Origin: an uncultured Corynebacterium sp.
GTDB lineage: Bacteria; Actinomycetota; Actinomycetes; Mycobacteriales; Mycobacteriaceae
NCBI GenBank assembly: GCA_946220775.1
Contig: CAMIFC010000003.1
Span: 1-64,000, forward strand
Reading direction: 5' to 3'
Length of the DNA: 64,000 bases
Position numbers and translations under genes: made by a program. Below, piece by piece: positions 1 through 8,530 of the stretch. A model generated the notes under the pieces. That model saw only the letters and a list, made by a program, of their open reading frames with translations, was not told where the DNA came from and did no database searches. Numbering within the stretch: the first letter of the stretch is position 1; the number at the start of each line of letters is the position of its first letter.

Positions 1-164
1 TGTTTCTTGCTGTGATTGACCCCTTTTTGGTGGGTTGGTTGTAGTTGAGGCACCACACTCACCTTTTTTATTTGTATCGTTTTCAGTTCTCGGATCAGTC
101 CGGTATCGTTTGAGTCGATAAAATCTTTCAACTTTCATAGTCGTTTAATAGGAAGGTCATCGTA
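1..164. other. Upstream region without a recognisable gene
   Basis: No convincing coding sequence is visible before the first gene. The stretch is comparatively T-rich. Just before the first start codon it holds a good ribosome binding site, AGGAAGG, at about 150-156. I could not assign a clear -35/-10 pair. Confidence 0.4.
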
Positions 165-1427
165 ATGGCTGAGTCCACCGGCGGTTCACGCAATCAAGGT
201 GATGGGGAACGTCGCGGAGGCGGCCAAGGCCGAGGGGAGGGTCGTCCTCATAACGGTGGCCGTCGAGGCGGTGGCTTCTCCCGATCTGGTTCCGGCCGTG
301 GAAACGGTGGAGGCCACCAGGGACGTCGCTCCGGGGGGCGAGGAGGTCGTTGGGAAGACAGAGACGGCCAGCGTACCGGAGGACGGCGCGACGTCCGGCG
401 TGGCGACCGTCGGGATCGTCGCGACGGCCACAATGAATTCCGTGGTCGCCGTGATGGTGAGTTCAATCGTCGCCGGAACGAGGATGACCGTCGGGATCGT
501 GGTTATGGTCGCCGTGACGATCGCACCGGTGGTCGTGGATACGGCCGCCGCAACGATCGCCGAGATGACCGTCGCGATCGCAGTGATGACAGGCGAGATG
601 ACCGCCGTGGGGATTTTCGTGATCGCAGTGATGATCGTCGTGGCAACAGCCGCGGCAACCATAGTGGCCGTCGTGGTCACGCGCAGCGTGGTGGCCAGAA
701 TCAGCGTGGTTTCCGCACGGCCGGACCTCAGCGCCCAGGGTTCCGTGAGGAGCGCATCAATGCTCGGATCAATGAACCTCAGATCCCAGAAGGTGTAGAG
801 CCAAAAGATCTGGATCCATCGGTGCGACAGGAACTCCGCTCGCTATCGAAGGACAATGCCGACATGGTCGCCAAGCATCTCATCATGGCGGCAACTCTTC
901 TAGACGATGACCCGAAGAAGGCTCTGGAACACGCTCGTGCCGCCAAGGATCGTGCTGGTCGAGTCGCTGTTGCCCGAGAGACCAACGGCATCGCTGCGTA
1001 TCACGCAGGTGAATGGCGTGAAGCGATTTCGGAGCTGCGTGCTGCACGTCGCATGTCTGGCGGTCCTGGCCTTCTCCCTGTCTTGGCTGACGCAGAGCGT
1101 GGCTTGGGCCGTCCCAAGAGGGCAATCGATGTGGCCAACGAGTATTCGCCAAGCGAACTCGACGCGGAATCTCGCGCGGAGCTGGCGATTATCGTCGCCG
1201 GTGCCTACCAAGACCTTGACCAATACGATGAGGCTGTTCTCGCATTGCAGGCCGAAACCGGTGCCTCGGACGCACCAGAAGTTACTCGGATGCGTGTCTT
1301 TTACGCTTATGCGGACGCCCTCGTCCAGGCCGGGCGCCCTGAAGAAGCCAAGGAGTTTTTCGCCAAGGCAAATGAACTCGATACCGAGGACATGCTGGAC
1401 GCCGAAGAGCGGATCGCTGAGCTGTAG
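165..1427 (+). CDS. Arg/Gly/Asp-rich disordered N-terminus plus TPR-domain protein
   Basis: A 420-residue protein in two parts. Residues 1 to about 195 are extremely low in complexity, built from RGG, GRR and repeated DRRD/RRD units, and are almost certainly disordered and highly basic with interspersed acid. Residues about 200-420 form a helical, tetratricopeptide-like region, for example the segments ALEHARAAKDRAG and YDEAVLALQAE. The C-terminal part resembles TPR proteins found beside HAD phosphatase and tlyA genes in actinobacteria. The function is unknown; an RNA- or ribosome-associated role is an inference from the RGG/RDR composition and the tlyA neighbourhood. The ATG start has AGGAAGG upstream. 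The HAD gene begins at the base after its stop, so the two are probably co-transcribed. Long open frames on the other strand and frame at 186-798 are by-products of the repetitive GC-rich codons. Confidence 0.8.
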   Translation: MAESTGGSRNQGDGERRGGGQGRGEGRPHNGGRRGGGFSRSGSGRGNGGGHQGRRSGGRGGRWEDRDGQRTGGRRDVRRGDRRDRRDGHNEFRGRRDGEFNRRRNEDDRRDRGYGRRDDRTGGRGYGRRNDRRDDRRDRSDDRRDDRRGDFRDRSDDRRGNSRGNHSGRRGHAQRGGQNQRGFRTAGPQRPGFREERINARINEPQIPEGVEPKDLDPSVRQELRSLSKDNADMVAKHLIMAATLLDDDPKKALEHARAAKDRAGRVAVARETNGIAAYHAGEWREAISELRAARRMSGGPGLLPVLADAERGLGRPKRAIDVANEYSPSELDAESRAELAIIVAGAYQDLDQYDEAVLALQAETGASDAPEVTRMRVFYAYADALVQAGRPEEAKEFFAKANELDTEDMLDAEERIAEL

Positions 1428-2420
1428 ATGTCTCTTGATGCTTTCAAGGATTATGACGTCCTGCTACTAGATCTTGACGGTACAGTTTTTGCCGGTGGCG
1501 AACCCATCGATGGGGCTGCTGAGGGGATCGGCGGACAGCCCCGCGTGTTCGTCACCAACAATGCATCGCGTAGTCCTGTGGAAGTAGCGCAGCACTTGAG
1601 CGAGCTTGGCGTCCCGACAAAAAAGGAAGAGGTGCGCACGTCCGCGCAGGCGGCGTGCGACTTAGCCTGGCAGCTCGTTAGTGGGCATTCGGATTCGCCA
1701 ACGGCACTTGTGATCGGTGCGGATAGTTTTCGACGGTTGGCGGCGGAGCGTGGCTTCACCGTGGTCACCAGCGCCGATGATGAGCCTGATGTGGTGCTTC
1801 AGGGGCATAGTCCAGACAATGGGTGGGCTGATTTGTCGGAAGGCGTACTCGCGATTTCTCGAGGTGCTATCCACGTAGCCAGCAACCTTGATACGACGCT
1901 GCCGTCAGAGCGCGGGTTCCTGGTGGGTAATGGCTCGATGGTTGCGGCGGTGTGTTCTGCGACTGGGGTGGCACCCCACAGCGCCGGTAAGCCGGAGCCG
2001 GCAATGTTTACCTCGGCCGCGCAATCTGCCGGGGCGAAACGTCCGCTGGTCGTTGGTGACCGTATTGATACGGACATCGCTGGCGGAATTAACGCTGGCA
2101 TGGACACGCTTCTTGTTCTCACGGGAGTCTCGACTCATTGGGATACTATTCGTACCTCCCACCGGCCGACTCATATTGCTGCGAATCTCCGCGATGAATT
2201 GCCGGTTTTCGAGGCGCATCGCGTCGATGATTCGACCGTTTCCGTGAGTAGCGGAACCGGCAATGGAAACGTTGCGGAGGAGCTACTCAGCGCCGCGGCC
2301 CTAGCGGTCGCCGCTCCGGTCGCTTGGCGCCTCATCGACGCTGGATGCGCACCCGATGCGGTTTCGATCATTGGTCAGGACGCCACCGCGTCAAAGGCTA
2401 TTTCGGCTTGGCGAGATTAG
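1428..2420 (+). CDS. HAD-superfamily phosphatase, NagD-like
   Basis: A 330-residue haloacid dehalogenase-type hydrolase of the NagD/PGP subfamily. Motif I is DLDGTVF at about residues 15-21, with the nucleophile Asp and the general acid Asp. Motif II lies in VFVTNNASRS at about 41-50. The lysine motif is in SAGKPEPAMF and motif III is VVGDRIDTDI near 214-223. Family members dephosphorylate small phosphorylated metabolites, sometimes as damage-control enzymes acting on products such as 2-phosphoglycolate; the substrate here cannot be read from sequence. The C-terminal ~70 residues after the HAD core are less typical. The start codon immediately follows the stop of the TPR gene, so translational coupling is likely. 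Confidence 0.85.
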   Translation: MSLDAFKDYDVLLLDLDGTVFAGGEPIDGAAEGIGGQPRVFVTNNASRSPVEVAQHLSELGVPTKKEEVRTSAQAACDLAWQLVSGHSDSPTALVIGADSFRRLAAERGFTVVTSADDEPDVVLQGHSPDNGWADLSEGVLAISRGAIHVASNLDTTLPSERGFLVGNGSMVAAVCSATGVAPHSAGKPEPAMFTSAAQSAGAKRPLVVGDRIDTDIAGGINAGMDTLLVLTGVSTHWDTIRTSHRPTHIAANLRDELPVFEAHRVDDSTVSVSSGTGNGNVAEELLSAAALAVAAPVAWRLIDAGCAPDAVSIIGQDATASKAISAWRD

Positions 2421-2441
2421 ATTCGATTAAGACTAAAATCG

Positions 2442-2624
2442 ATGGACATGAATCCCCAGCACTTACCGCGCCCCACTGATCCCACGATGTCAACTGACTC
2501 CGTGATTGAGGAACTGCCAGCAAAGATCGATGCATTGCTGGCAAAAGAAGTCTCCGGAGTGGAAGAAGCTGCAGTGCTGGAGGAAGCTCACGCGGTCATC
2601 AACGAGGTACTCGGGCAGCGTTAG
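2442..2624 (+). CDS. Small conserved-type hypothetical protein
   Basis: An open frame of 60 codons between the HAD gene and tlyA. The acidic, helical sequence after an internal ATG at 2487 (MSTDSVIEELPAKIDALL...) looks like the real protein, about 45 residues; the longer ATG at 2442 is the alternative start. Small acidic proteins occupy this spot upstream of tlyA in several corynebacteria, as I recall. No function can be assigned. Same strand and tight spacing suggest co-transcription with tlyA. Confidence 0.55.
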   Translation: MDMNPQHLPRPTDPTMSTDSVIEELPAKIDALLAKEVSGVEEAAVLEEAHAVINEVLGQR

Positions 2625-2673
2625 CCTGCACATATCGAACGCAACACGATCAAGTGGATAAGGAATCTTTGTA

Positions 2674-3507
2674 GTGGCTAAAAAGGGGCCGAAGCTGCAG
2701 CGTCTTGATGCAGAGCTGGTTCGGCGCAAGATCGCCAGGTCGCGGGAACACGCGCAACACATGATCAAAGATGGTCGCGTGACGGTCAATGGAATGGCTG
2801 CCCGTAAGCCGGCCACGGGCGTGACTGGCGACGTGTCCATCAAGGTGGCGGAATCGGAAGAAGATCGGTGGGCATCGCGAGGAGCGCACAAGCTTCTCGG
2901 TGCATTGGCCGCATTCGAACCGCAGGGGCTGTCGATCGACGGAAAGCGGGTTCTCGACGCCGGCGCCTCTACTGGTGGATTCACAGATGTGTGCTTGGAC
3001 CGAGGTGCTGCAGAGGTCGTGGCAGTCGATGTTGGTTACGGCCAGTTGATTTGGCGGCTGCAGAACGATCCCCGTGTGCGCGTGATGGATCGGACCAACG
3101 TGCGCACACTCACCCCAGAAGCGATGGGTGGGCTCGCCGACGTGATGGTGGGGGATCTTTCGTTCATTTCCATCAAGTTGGTGCTGCCAGCAATCGCAGC
3201 GTGTATGTCCGAGGGCGCGGACCTATTGCCCATGGTCAAACCGCAATTCGAGGTTGGTAAAGATCGGCTGGGAGCCGGGGGAGTTGTGCGCAGCCCACAG
3301 CTTCGGGAGGAAGTGACGTTGGCGATTGCTCAGGAAGCGGCAAAACATGGGCTATCCACGAAGGGGGTCGTTGCGTCTCCACTGCCTGGGCCCAGTGGAA
3401 ACGTTGAATATTTTCTCTGGCTAATTAAAGATGGTGGGAAGCAAGCGCCAAGCAGCGATACACTGGCAGCTATGGTTGCCACGGCGGTGAAGGAGGGACC
3501 ACAGTGA
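2674..3507 (+). CDS. tlyA: 16S/23S rRNA 2'-O-methyltransferase TlyA
   Basis: A 277-residue TlyA-family enzyme. In mycobacteria TlyA 2'-O-methylates 16S rRNA C1409 and 23S rRNA C1920, which creates the capreomycin/viomycin binding determinant. An N-terminal S4 RNA-binding domain spans about residues 8-65 (QRLDAELVRRKIARSREHA). It is followed by an FtsJ/RrmJ-type SAM methyltransferase with LDAGASTGGFTD as SAM motif I, VGDLSFIS, and the catalytic lysine region MVKPQFEVGK. The start is GTG with AAGGA upstream. The stop overlaps the GTG start of nadK by the GTGA arrangement, indicating translational coupling. Confidence 0.93.
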   Translation: MAKKGPKLQRLDAELVRRKIARSREHAQHMIKDGRVTVNGMAARKPATGVTGDVSIKVAESEEDRWASRGAHKLLGALAAFEPQGLSIDGKRVLDAGASTGGFTDVCLDRGAAEVVAVDVGYGQLIWRLQNDPRVRVMDRTNVRTLTPEAMGGLADVMVGDLSFISIKLVLPAIAACMSEGADLLPMVKPQFEVGKDRLGAGGVVRSPQLREEVTLAIAQEAAKHGLSTKGVVASPLPGPSGNVEYFLWLIKDGGKQAPSSDTLAAMVATAVKEGPQ

Positions 3508-4415
3508 CAGACGCACGTGAAGTGTTGCTCGTCGCGCACACTGGGGTACACGAAAACTTAGGCATGGCGGCTGAGGCCGCGTCTCGCTTGCAGGAAGGCG
3601 GGATCAACGTTCGCGTCATGGCGACAGCAGATCCGGCGCCTGTTGCCCGCCACGAAATTTTGGGGCGATTCCCACGCTTCGGCCACACGATGGAAGCCGC
3701 TCAAGGCGTGGAGATGGTGTTGGTGCTTGGTGGGGACGGCACATTCCTCCGTGGCGCTGACATCGCCCACTCAGCTGACGTACCGGTGCTGGGCATCAAT
3801 ATGGGGCATATCGGTTTCCTCGCCGAGTGGGAGCAGGAATCGCTCGCCGAGGCCATCGAACGCGTGATCAGTCAGGACTATCGGGTTGAAGACCGGATGA
3901 CTCTGTCGATTACCGTTCGCGACATGGACGGACGTGTCTTGGGGACCGGTTGGGCCCTCAACGAGTGTTCGGTGGAGAACCTGAACCGGCAAGGTGTGCT
4001 CGACACGATTCTTGAGGTCGACGAACGCCCAGTGTCTTCGTTCGGCTGTGATGGCGTGCTCGTGTCCACGCCGACCGGTTCGACCGCGTATGCGTTCTCG
4101 GCTGGTGGCCCCGTTCTGTGGCCGGAATTGGACGCCATCTTGGTTGTCCCGTCGAATGCCCACACACTCTTTTCCCGCCCACTGGTTGTGTCCCCAAATT
4201 CGTCGATTGCTGTGGAAACAAACCCGGATACGTCTCCCGCCACTGCCGTGATGGACGGGTTCCGGCAGATTCACATGCCGCCGGGAGCTCGGGTTGAGAT
4301 CCGGCGTGGGCCCCAGCCGGTGCGTTGGGTGCGGCTCGATTCGGCGCCATTTACCGATCGACTCGTTCACAAGTTCCGCCTGCCAGTCACTGGATGGCGC
4401 GGTCCTCGTCATTAA
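3504..4415 (+). CDS. nadK: NAD kinase
   Basis: A 303-residue ATP-NAD kinase (PpnK) that makes NADP+ from NAD+ in the cytoplasm. Diagnostic motifs are GGDGTFLRGAD near residues 75-85, the NE/D region LNECSVEN, and the glycine-rich TPTGSTAYAFSAGGP segment. The length is usual for actinobacterial enzymes. The GTG start overlaps the tlyA stop by 4 bp. The arrangement tlyA-nadK-recN is standard in Mycobacteriales. Confidence 0.95.
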   Translation: MTDAREVLLVAHTGVHENLGMAAEAASRLQEGGINVRVMATADPAPVARHEILGRFPRFGHTMEAAQGVEMVLVLGGDGTFLRGADIAHSADVPVLGINMGHIGFLAEWEQESLAEAIERVISQDYRVEDRMTLSITVRDMDGRVLGTGWALNECSVENLNRQGVLDTILEVDERPVSSFGCDGVLVSTPTGSTAYAFSAGGPVLWPELDAILVVPSNAHTLFSRPLVVSPNSSIAVETNPDTSPATAVMDGFRQIHMPPGARVEIRRGPQPVRWVRLDSAPFTDRLVHKFRLPVTGWRGPRH

Positions 4416-4467
4416 TTGGTCACATGCATTAATCAGTCACAGGCAGAGGCGATTTAAGAAATAGGAC

Positions 4468-6156
4468 ATGCTGCACGATATTCGAATCCGCAATCTCGGA
4501 GTGATCGAAGAAGCCACAGCCGAATTCGCTGAAGGGCTCACCGTCGTCACAGGCGAAACTGGTGCCGGAAAAACCATGGTTGTTTCCAGCTTGCGGCTGC
4601 TGTCCGGGCACCGAGCCAACGCCTCCAAGGTTCGCGTAGGCGCGGATAAAGCGATTATCGAAGGCATTTTTTCTGCCCCAACGGACGCCCCCTCAGCAGC
4701 AGAAAACATTGAAGCAATCATCAGCGACTTCGGTGGGTTCGCCGACGACGGCGAATACATCGCTTCCCGCACAGTCACCGCCTCTGGGCGTTCGCGGGCG
4801 CACCTTGCAGGGAAAACGGTTGCCGCAGGCATATTGAGCCAATTTGCCAACCATGTACTGACAATCCACGGGCAAAATGACCAGTTGCGACTGCAGGACT
4901 CGACCCGGCAGCTTGAGGCTCTTGACCAGTTCGCGGGTCTCGAAGATAAGGTATCGGAGTTCGCATCGTTGCGCCGAGCCTGGCTGGCGTCCAAAAAAGA
5001 CCTTGAACAACGGACCGCAGCACGGCGGGAACTTGCGCTGGAGACCGACACGCTGCAACGCGCGATCGCGACAATCGACGAAATTGATCCGCAGCCCCAC
5101 GAGGATGAAGAGCTTAAGGAACGTATCACTCGGCTTCAAGATGCGGATGATCTGCGCTCCGCGATGCAGCACGCGATGACCGCCATTGATGGGGCAGTGG
5201 ATGCTAGTGGGGAAGGTGATCTGACCGCTGGTGCGAATGACCTTCTTGGCCAAGCTCAGTCGGCGCTGAATGTTAAAGATGAACAGCTGCACAACATCGG
5301 GCAACGTATCGGGGAACTGATCAGCCAGTTGTCAGATATTTCGATGGAGATCGGGAATGCTCTGGTGGATGTGCCCGATCCCGATGAGCTCCAGGACATG
5401 CTGCAACGCCAGCAACAGCTGCGTGAACTACGCCGTTTCGCGGTGGACGTGGATGGGGCACTGGCGTGGCGAGATGAGGCGCGTGAGCGGTTGGCGTCCA
5501 TCGACGTGTCCGGTGAGGCTCTCGAAGAACTCAAGGAAAAGGTCGATGAGCAACATGACCACATGATGCGGGTGGGCAAGGAGTTGTCGACGGCTCGTCA
5601 ATCAGCAGCCAAGAAATTCGCGACGGCAGTGACCAAAGAAATTAAGGGGCTGCACATGTCCGCCAAGGTGGACGTGGCTCTTACCCAAGGACAGCCTAAT
5701 GCGCGTGGCCTCGACGAATGTGAGTTCCAGATGGTGCAGGGCGGCCACCGCACGGCGCTGGCCTCGAGCGCGTCGGGAGGTGAGCTTTCCCGCGTGATGC
5801 TGGCACTTGAGGTGATTCTCGCTGGTCACGGGCGCACGATGGTCTTCGACGAAGTGGATGCGGGTGTCGGTGGCAAGGCCGCCGTAGAAATCGGACGCCG
5901 ACTCGCGACACTGGCGAAACATAATCAAGTCATCGTGGTGACCCACCTACCGCAGGTCGCTGCGTTTGCGGATGCACACGTCTACGTGGATAAGTCTGCG
6001 ACGGAAACGACTGTGTCCTCGAGCGTGCGTTCCCTTTCTCCGGCGGAGCGAGTGGCGGAGCTGTCCCGCATGTTGGCGGGGTTGGAATCCGATTCTGGCC
6101 GGGCACATGCTGAGGAACTATTAGCAATGGCTGAGGAAGCTAAAGCAGAAAACTAG
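4468..6156 (+). CDS. recN: DNA repair protein RecN
   Basis: A 562-residue SMC-like ATPase acting early in double-strand break repair. The Walker A motif GETGAGKT is near residues 30-37. Two long coiled-coil stretches flank the middle of the protein. The ABC signature ASGGELSRVMLA and Walker B MVFDEVDAGVGG lie in the C-terminal head, followed by VVTHLPQVAAFAD. The length agrees with the family (about 550-590). The ATG is preceded by a short AGGA, and 52 bp separate it from nadK. A copy of the dispersed motif TGGCGTCCaAAAAAGA lies inside this gene at 4985-5000. Confidence 0.95.
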   Translation: MLHDIRIRNLGVIEEATAEFAEGLTVVTGETGAGKTMVVSSLRLLSGHRANASKVRVGADKAIIEGIFSAPTDAPSAAENIEAIISDFGGFADDGEYIASRTVTASGRSRAHLAGKTVAAGILSQFANHVLTIHGQNDQLRLQDSTRQLEALDQFAGLEDKVSEFASLRRAWLASKKDLEQRTAARRELALETDTLQRAIATIDEIDPQPHEDEELKERITRLQDADDLRSAMQHAMTAIDGAVDASGEGDLTAGANDLLGQAQSALNVKDEQLHNIGQRIGELISQLSDISMEIGNALVDVPDPDELQDMLQRQQQLRELRRFAVDVDGALAWRDEARERLASIDVSGEALEELKEKVDEQHDHMMRVGKELSTARQSAAKKFATAVTKEIKGLHMSAKVDVALTQGQPNARGLDECEFQMVQGGHRTALASSASGGELSRVMLALEVILAGHGRTMVFDEVDAGVGGKAAVEIGRRLATLAKHNQVIVVTHLPQVAAFADAHVYVDKSATETTVSSSVRSLSPAERVAELSRMLAGLESDSGRAHAEELLAMAEEAKAEN

Positions 6157-6211
6157 CCGGCCTACGGCGCGCCTTACCCCAACGGACCCGTGAGAAGGCA
6201 CAATTGGGGCC

Positions 6212-7393
6212 ATGATGTTTTCCCGTACTGAGCAACCTGGCATTACTGGGGCGACTCGTAACCTCACGGGTCCCAAGGCGTGGTCGAAGATCAAGCTTGC
6301 AGAAGGCGATATCGCCATTATCGCTACGCATAACCTCAGCCGGGTCACCGCACAACGACTCATTGATGCGAAGGTTGCTGGGGTGGTGAATACCGAACGG
6401 TTTTCCACAGGCCAGATCCCAAACTTCGGGCCGCAGATGCTGCTGGACGAGGGGATCGTCCTGGTGGAGGACGCGGACTCCGAGATCCTGTCCAAGGTGA
6501 AGAACGGCCGGAAGGGCCACCTCGAGGACGGGCACGTTTACTACGGTGAGCGCTCCATCGGTAAGGGAACAATCCTGGATATGGATACCGCTATCGAGCG
6601 GTTCAATGATTCCCGTCAGGCCTTGGTCGACCACATGTCGGCGATGGCGGGAAACACTGCGGAGTTCGTGGGCTCCGAGGCACCGTTGCTGATCGATGGC
6701 GTGGGTATCCCCGATGTCGACGTGGACATGGATGATCGTAAGGTCATGGTCGTCAGCCCGACTCCGGAGCTTAAGGATCGCCTTCGCGAGCTGCGTTATT
6801 TCTTGCGGGAATACGATCCGATCCTCATCGCGGTGGAATCGGCCGCCGATGAACTGATCGAACTAGGCCACCATCCGAAGCTGATTTTGGGCAACCCGGA
6901 GAACATTGGGTCCGACGCCCTGCGTTCCGGTGCGATGGTTGTCTTGCCAGCTGAAGCAGATGGGTTTGCCCCGGGGCTCGAGCGCATTCAGGATCTGGGT
7001 GTTGGTGCGATGACTTTCCCAGCGGCGACGAACAATCCGACTGATCTTGCGTTGCTTCTCGCGGAATATCACGGTGCCTCTATGGTCGTGAGCTTGGGGC
7101 CGCCATTGGACTTGGAGGCGTTGTTCTCCAATGCGCATGATCCAGAAACGCCGTCGGCCCTGCTTTCTCGTCTGCGGGTGGGGCCGAAGTTCGTGGATTC
7201 CAGTGCAGTGGCGGAGCTATATCGAGTCTCGAAGGCCGTCGGTGGTTGGCTCTGGGCGCTGGTCGGCATTCTGTTAGCGATCTTGGTTATCGTGCTCATC
7301 GCTGGGTCCTCCGGCGACGCCGGATTCGTGGATAACCTCGTCGATTCGTGGAACAACGTGGCCTTGGGCTTCCAGAACCTATTTAAGAATTAG
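6212..7393 (+). CDS. steA: SteA, cytokinetic ring/cell-separation membrane protein
   Basis: A 393-residue protein of the SteA family (Rv1697-like, distantly related in fold to thiamine pyrophosphokinase). A cytoplasmic domain makes up most of the chain, and a single C-terminal transmembrane helix (LWALVGILLAILVIVLIAG, about residues 345-365) anchors it. In C. glutamicum SteA works with SteB at the septum and affects daughter cell separation and peptidoglycan hydrolase activity. The downstream steB starts 9 bp after its stop, matching the known pairing. GAGAAGG upstream serves as ribosome binding site. Confidence 0.85.
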   Translation: MMFSRTEQPGITGATRNLTGPKAWSKIKLAEGDIAIIATHNLSRVTAQRLIDAKVAGVVNTERFSTGQIPNFGPQMLLDEGIVLVEDADSEILSKVKNGRKGHLEDGHVYYGERSIGKGTILDMDTAIERFNDSRQALVDHMSAMAGNTAEFVGSEAPLLIDGVGIPDVDVDMDDRKVMVVSPTPELKDRLRELRYFLREYDPILIAVESAADELIELGHHPKLILGNPENIGSDALRSGAMVVLPAEADGFAPGLERIQDLGVGAMTFPAATNNPTDLALLLAEYHGASMVVSLGPPLDLEALFSNAHDPETPSALLSRLRVGPKFVDSSAVAELYRVSKAVGGWLWALVGILLAILVIVLIAGSSGDAGFVDNLVDSWNNVALGFQNLFKN

Positions 7394-7402
7394 ACTGATC
7401 GC

Positions 7403-8419
7403 ATGAGTAAGTCACGCACTATCGCCGGAGTTGGATTCGGCACCGCGCTGGGAGTCCTGTTGGGGTTCTACGTGCTAGCCCCGAATGTAGAGGGTGGCCC
7501 CTCGGGCGATTCGTCGAACGTGAAGGGCGAGTTGGCCACCGCGGAGTCTGACCGAGACGCGGCCCGCCTCGACGCGGATGCGTCCGATGACGTATTGGCA
7601 AGCCTTGCCGAGCGTGCCGTCGCAGGCCAGCTCAAGGGCCAGCGCGTCGCCGTCATTTCTTTTTCGGACGCCAATCGCGACACAGTTAATAAAGTCACCG
7701 GACTCGTGAAATCTGCCGGTGGGGAGGTGGCTGGACAGCTTAATCTCACCCCCGATATTTTGACCGCCGATAAGGGTGACAAACTCAAATCTCTCGCCGC
7801 GAACAGTCTGCCTGCGGGAGCACAGCTCAATGAGCATGTGCTGAGCCCAGGAATGCATACCGGGCAGGTTTTGGGGGCAGCGGTGACGAGCGATCTGCGT
7901 ACAGCTGGAAAGTCTGGGGATGAAAAATCCACCGGGAAGAAATCCAAAACTAAGCAGTCCGGCAAGCCGGCTAACGAATCAGACCGCAGTGTCGTCCTCG
8001 GTGCCCTGAAGAAGGAAGGCGTTCTGGAGTCTAAGGAAACGGCAGCAGACGGGATCAGTGGCGGATCAGAATGGGCGGATCTTGCGATCATCATCACCGG
8101 CCCTTCCGATCAGGAAGCCGGCCAGGCGGGCCAGGAGGACGGCAACTACGCTGCACAATTCATCGCAGATTTCGCGGCTGGCGTCCGAACACAAATGAAG
8201 GGAGCCGTGCTCGCTGGCAACGACGGGGCGGCGCAAAAGGATGCTGCGATTGGCATCGTGCGAGGCAAACGGGACTATGCCGAAGAGGTTTCCACGGTCG
8301 ATAATGCGCAGCGAGTAGCGGGGCGGATTAGCGTCATCCGCGCGGCGAAGGAACAGGCCGATGGTGAGGCGGGGCACTATGGCTCGGCGTCGAACGCGAA
8401 GGCAGCGACCGTAGATTAG
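7403..8419 (+). CDS. steB: SteB / MctB-family envelope protein
   Basis: A 338-residue protein with one N-terminal membrane helix (GVGFGTALGVLLGFYVLA, residues about 10-27), followed by a coiled-coil segment rich in Ala/Asp and an extracytoplasmic domain. It belongs to the MctB family, named for a mycobacterial copper-handling protein; the corynebacterial member is called SteB and partners SteA in cell separation. A low-complexity Lys/Ser insert (about residues 170-195, GKKSKTKQSGK) interrupts the domain. Which role, copper or septum, applies cannot be decided from sequence. The gene carries a near-perfect copy of the dispersed motif at 7657-7673. Confidence 0.8.
   Translation: MSKSRTIAGVGFGTALGVLLGFYVLAPNVEGGPSGDSSNVKGELATAESDRDAARLDADASDDVLASLAERAVAGQLKGQRVAVISFSDANRDTVNKVTGLVKSAGGEVAGQLNLTPDILTADKGDKLKSLAANSLPAGAQLNEHVLSPGMHTGQVLGAAVTSDLRTAGKSGDEKSTGKKSKTKQSGKPANESDRSVVLGALKKEGVLESKETAADGISGGSEWADLAIIITGPSDQEAGQAGQEDGNYAAQFIADFAAGVRTQMKGAVLAGNDGAAQKDAAIGIVRGKRDYAEEVSTVDNAQRVAGRISVIRAAKEQADGEAGHYGSASNAKAATVD
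7657..7673 (-). repeat. Copy of dispersed TGGCGTCCnAAAAArGAA motif
   Basis: The minus strand reads TGGCGTCCGAAAAAGAA. The surrounding 20 bases on the plus strand (7657-7676) are identical to 51471-51490 in the unrelated amidase gene. In steB the motif encodes FSDAN. Confidence 0.6.
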
Positions 8420-8467
8420 ATCAACATGGACAGGGCTATTCAGGAGTCTTAGTTCTGTGTTAGGCTG

Positions 8468-8504
8468 AAACCCCGTAGGTGAACACCTGCGGGGTTATTA
8501 TTTT
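8468..8504 (+). terminator. Intrinsic terminator between steB and pyrG
   Basis: An inverted repeat AACCCCG-TAGGTG / CACCTG-CGGGGTT around an AA loop is followed by ATTATTTT. It ends 27 bases before the pyrG start codon, so it either ends the steA-steB transcript or acts as an attenuator in the pyrG leader. No anti-terminator partner is obvious. Confidence 0.75.
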
Positions 8505-8530
8505 CCCCGCTTTCTTAATGGGAGAATCGC

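Noticed and set aside
186..798. Long open frames antisense to and out of frame with the first gene
   Set aside because: They arise from the repetitive Arg/Gly codons of the real gene; their Thr/Ala/Val-rich translations are compositional artefacts and have no start signals.
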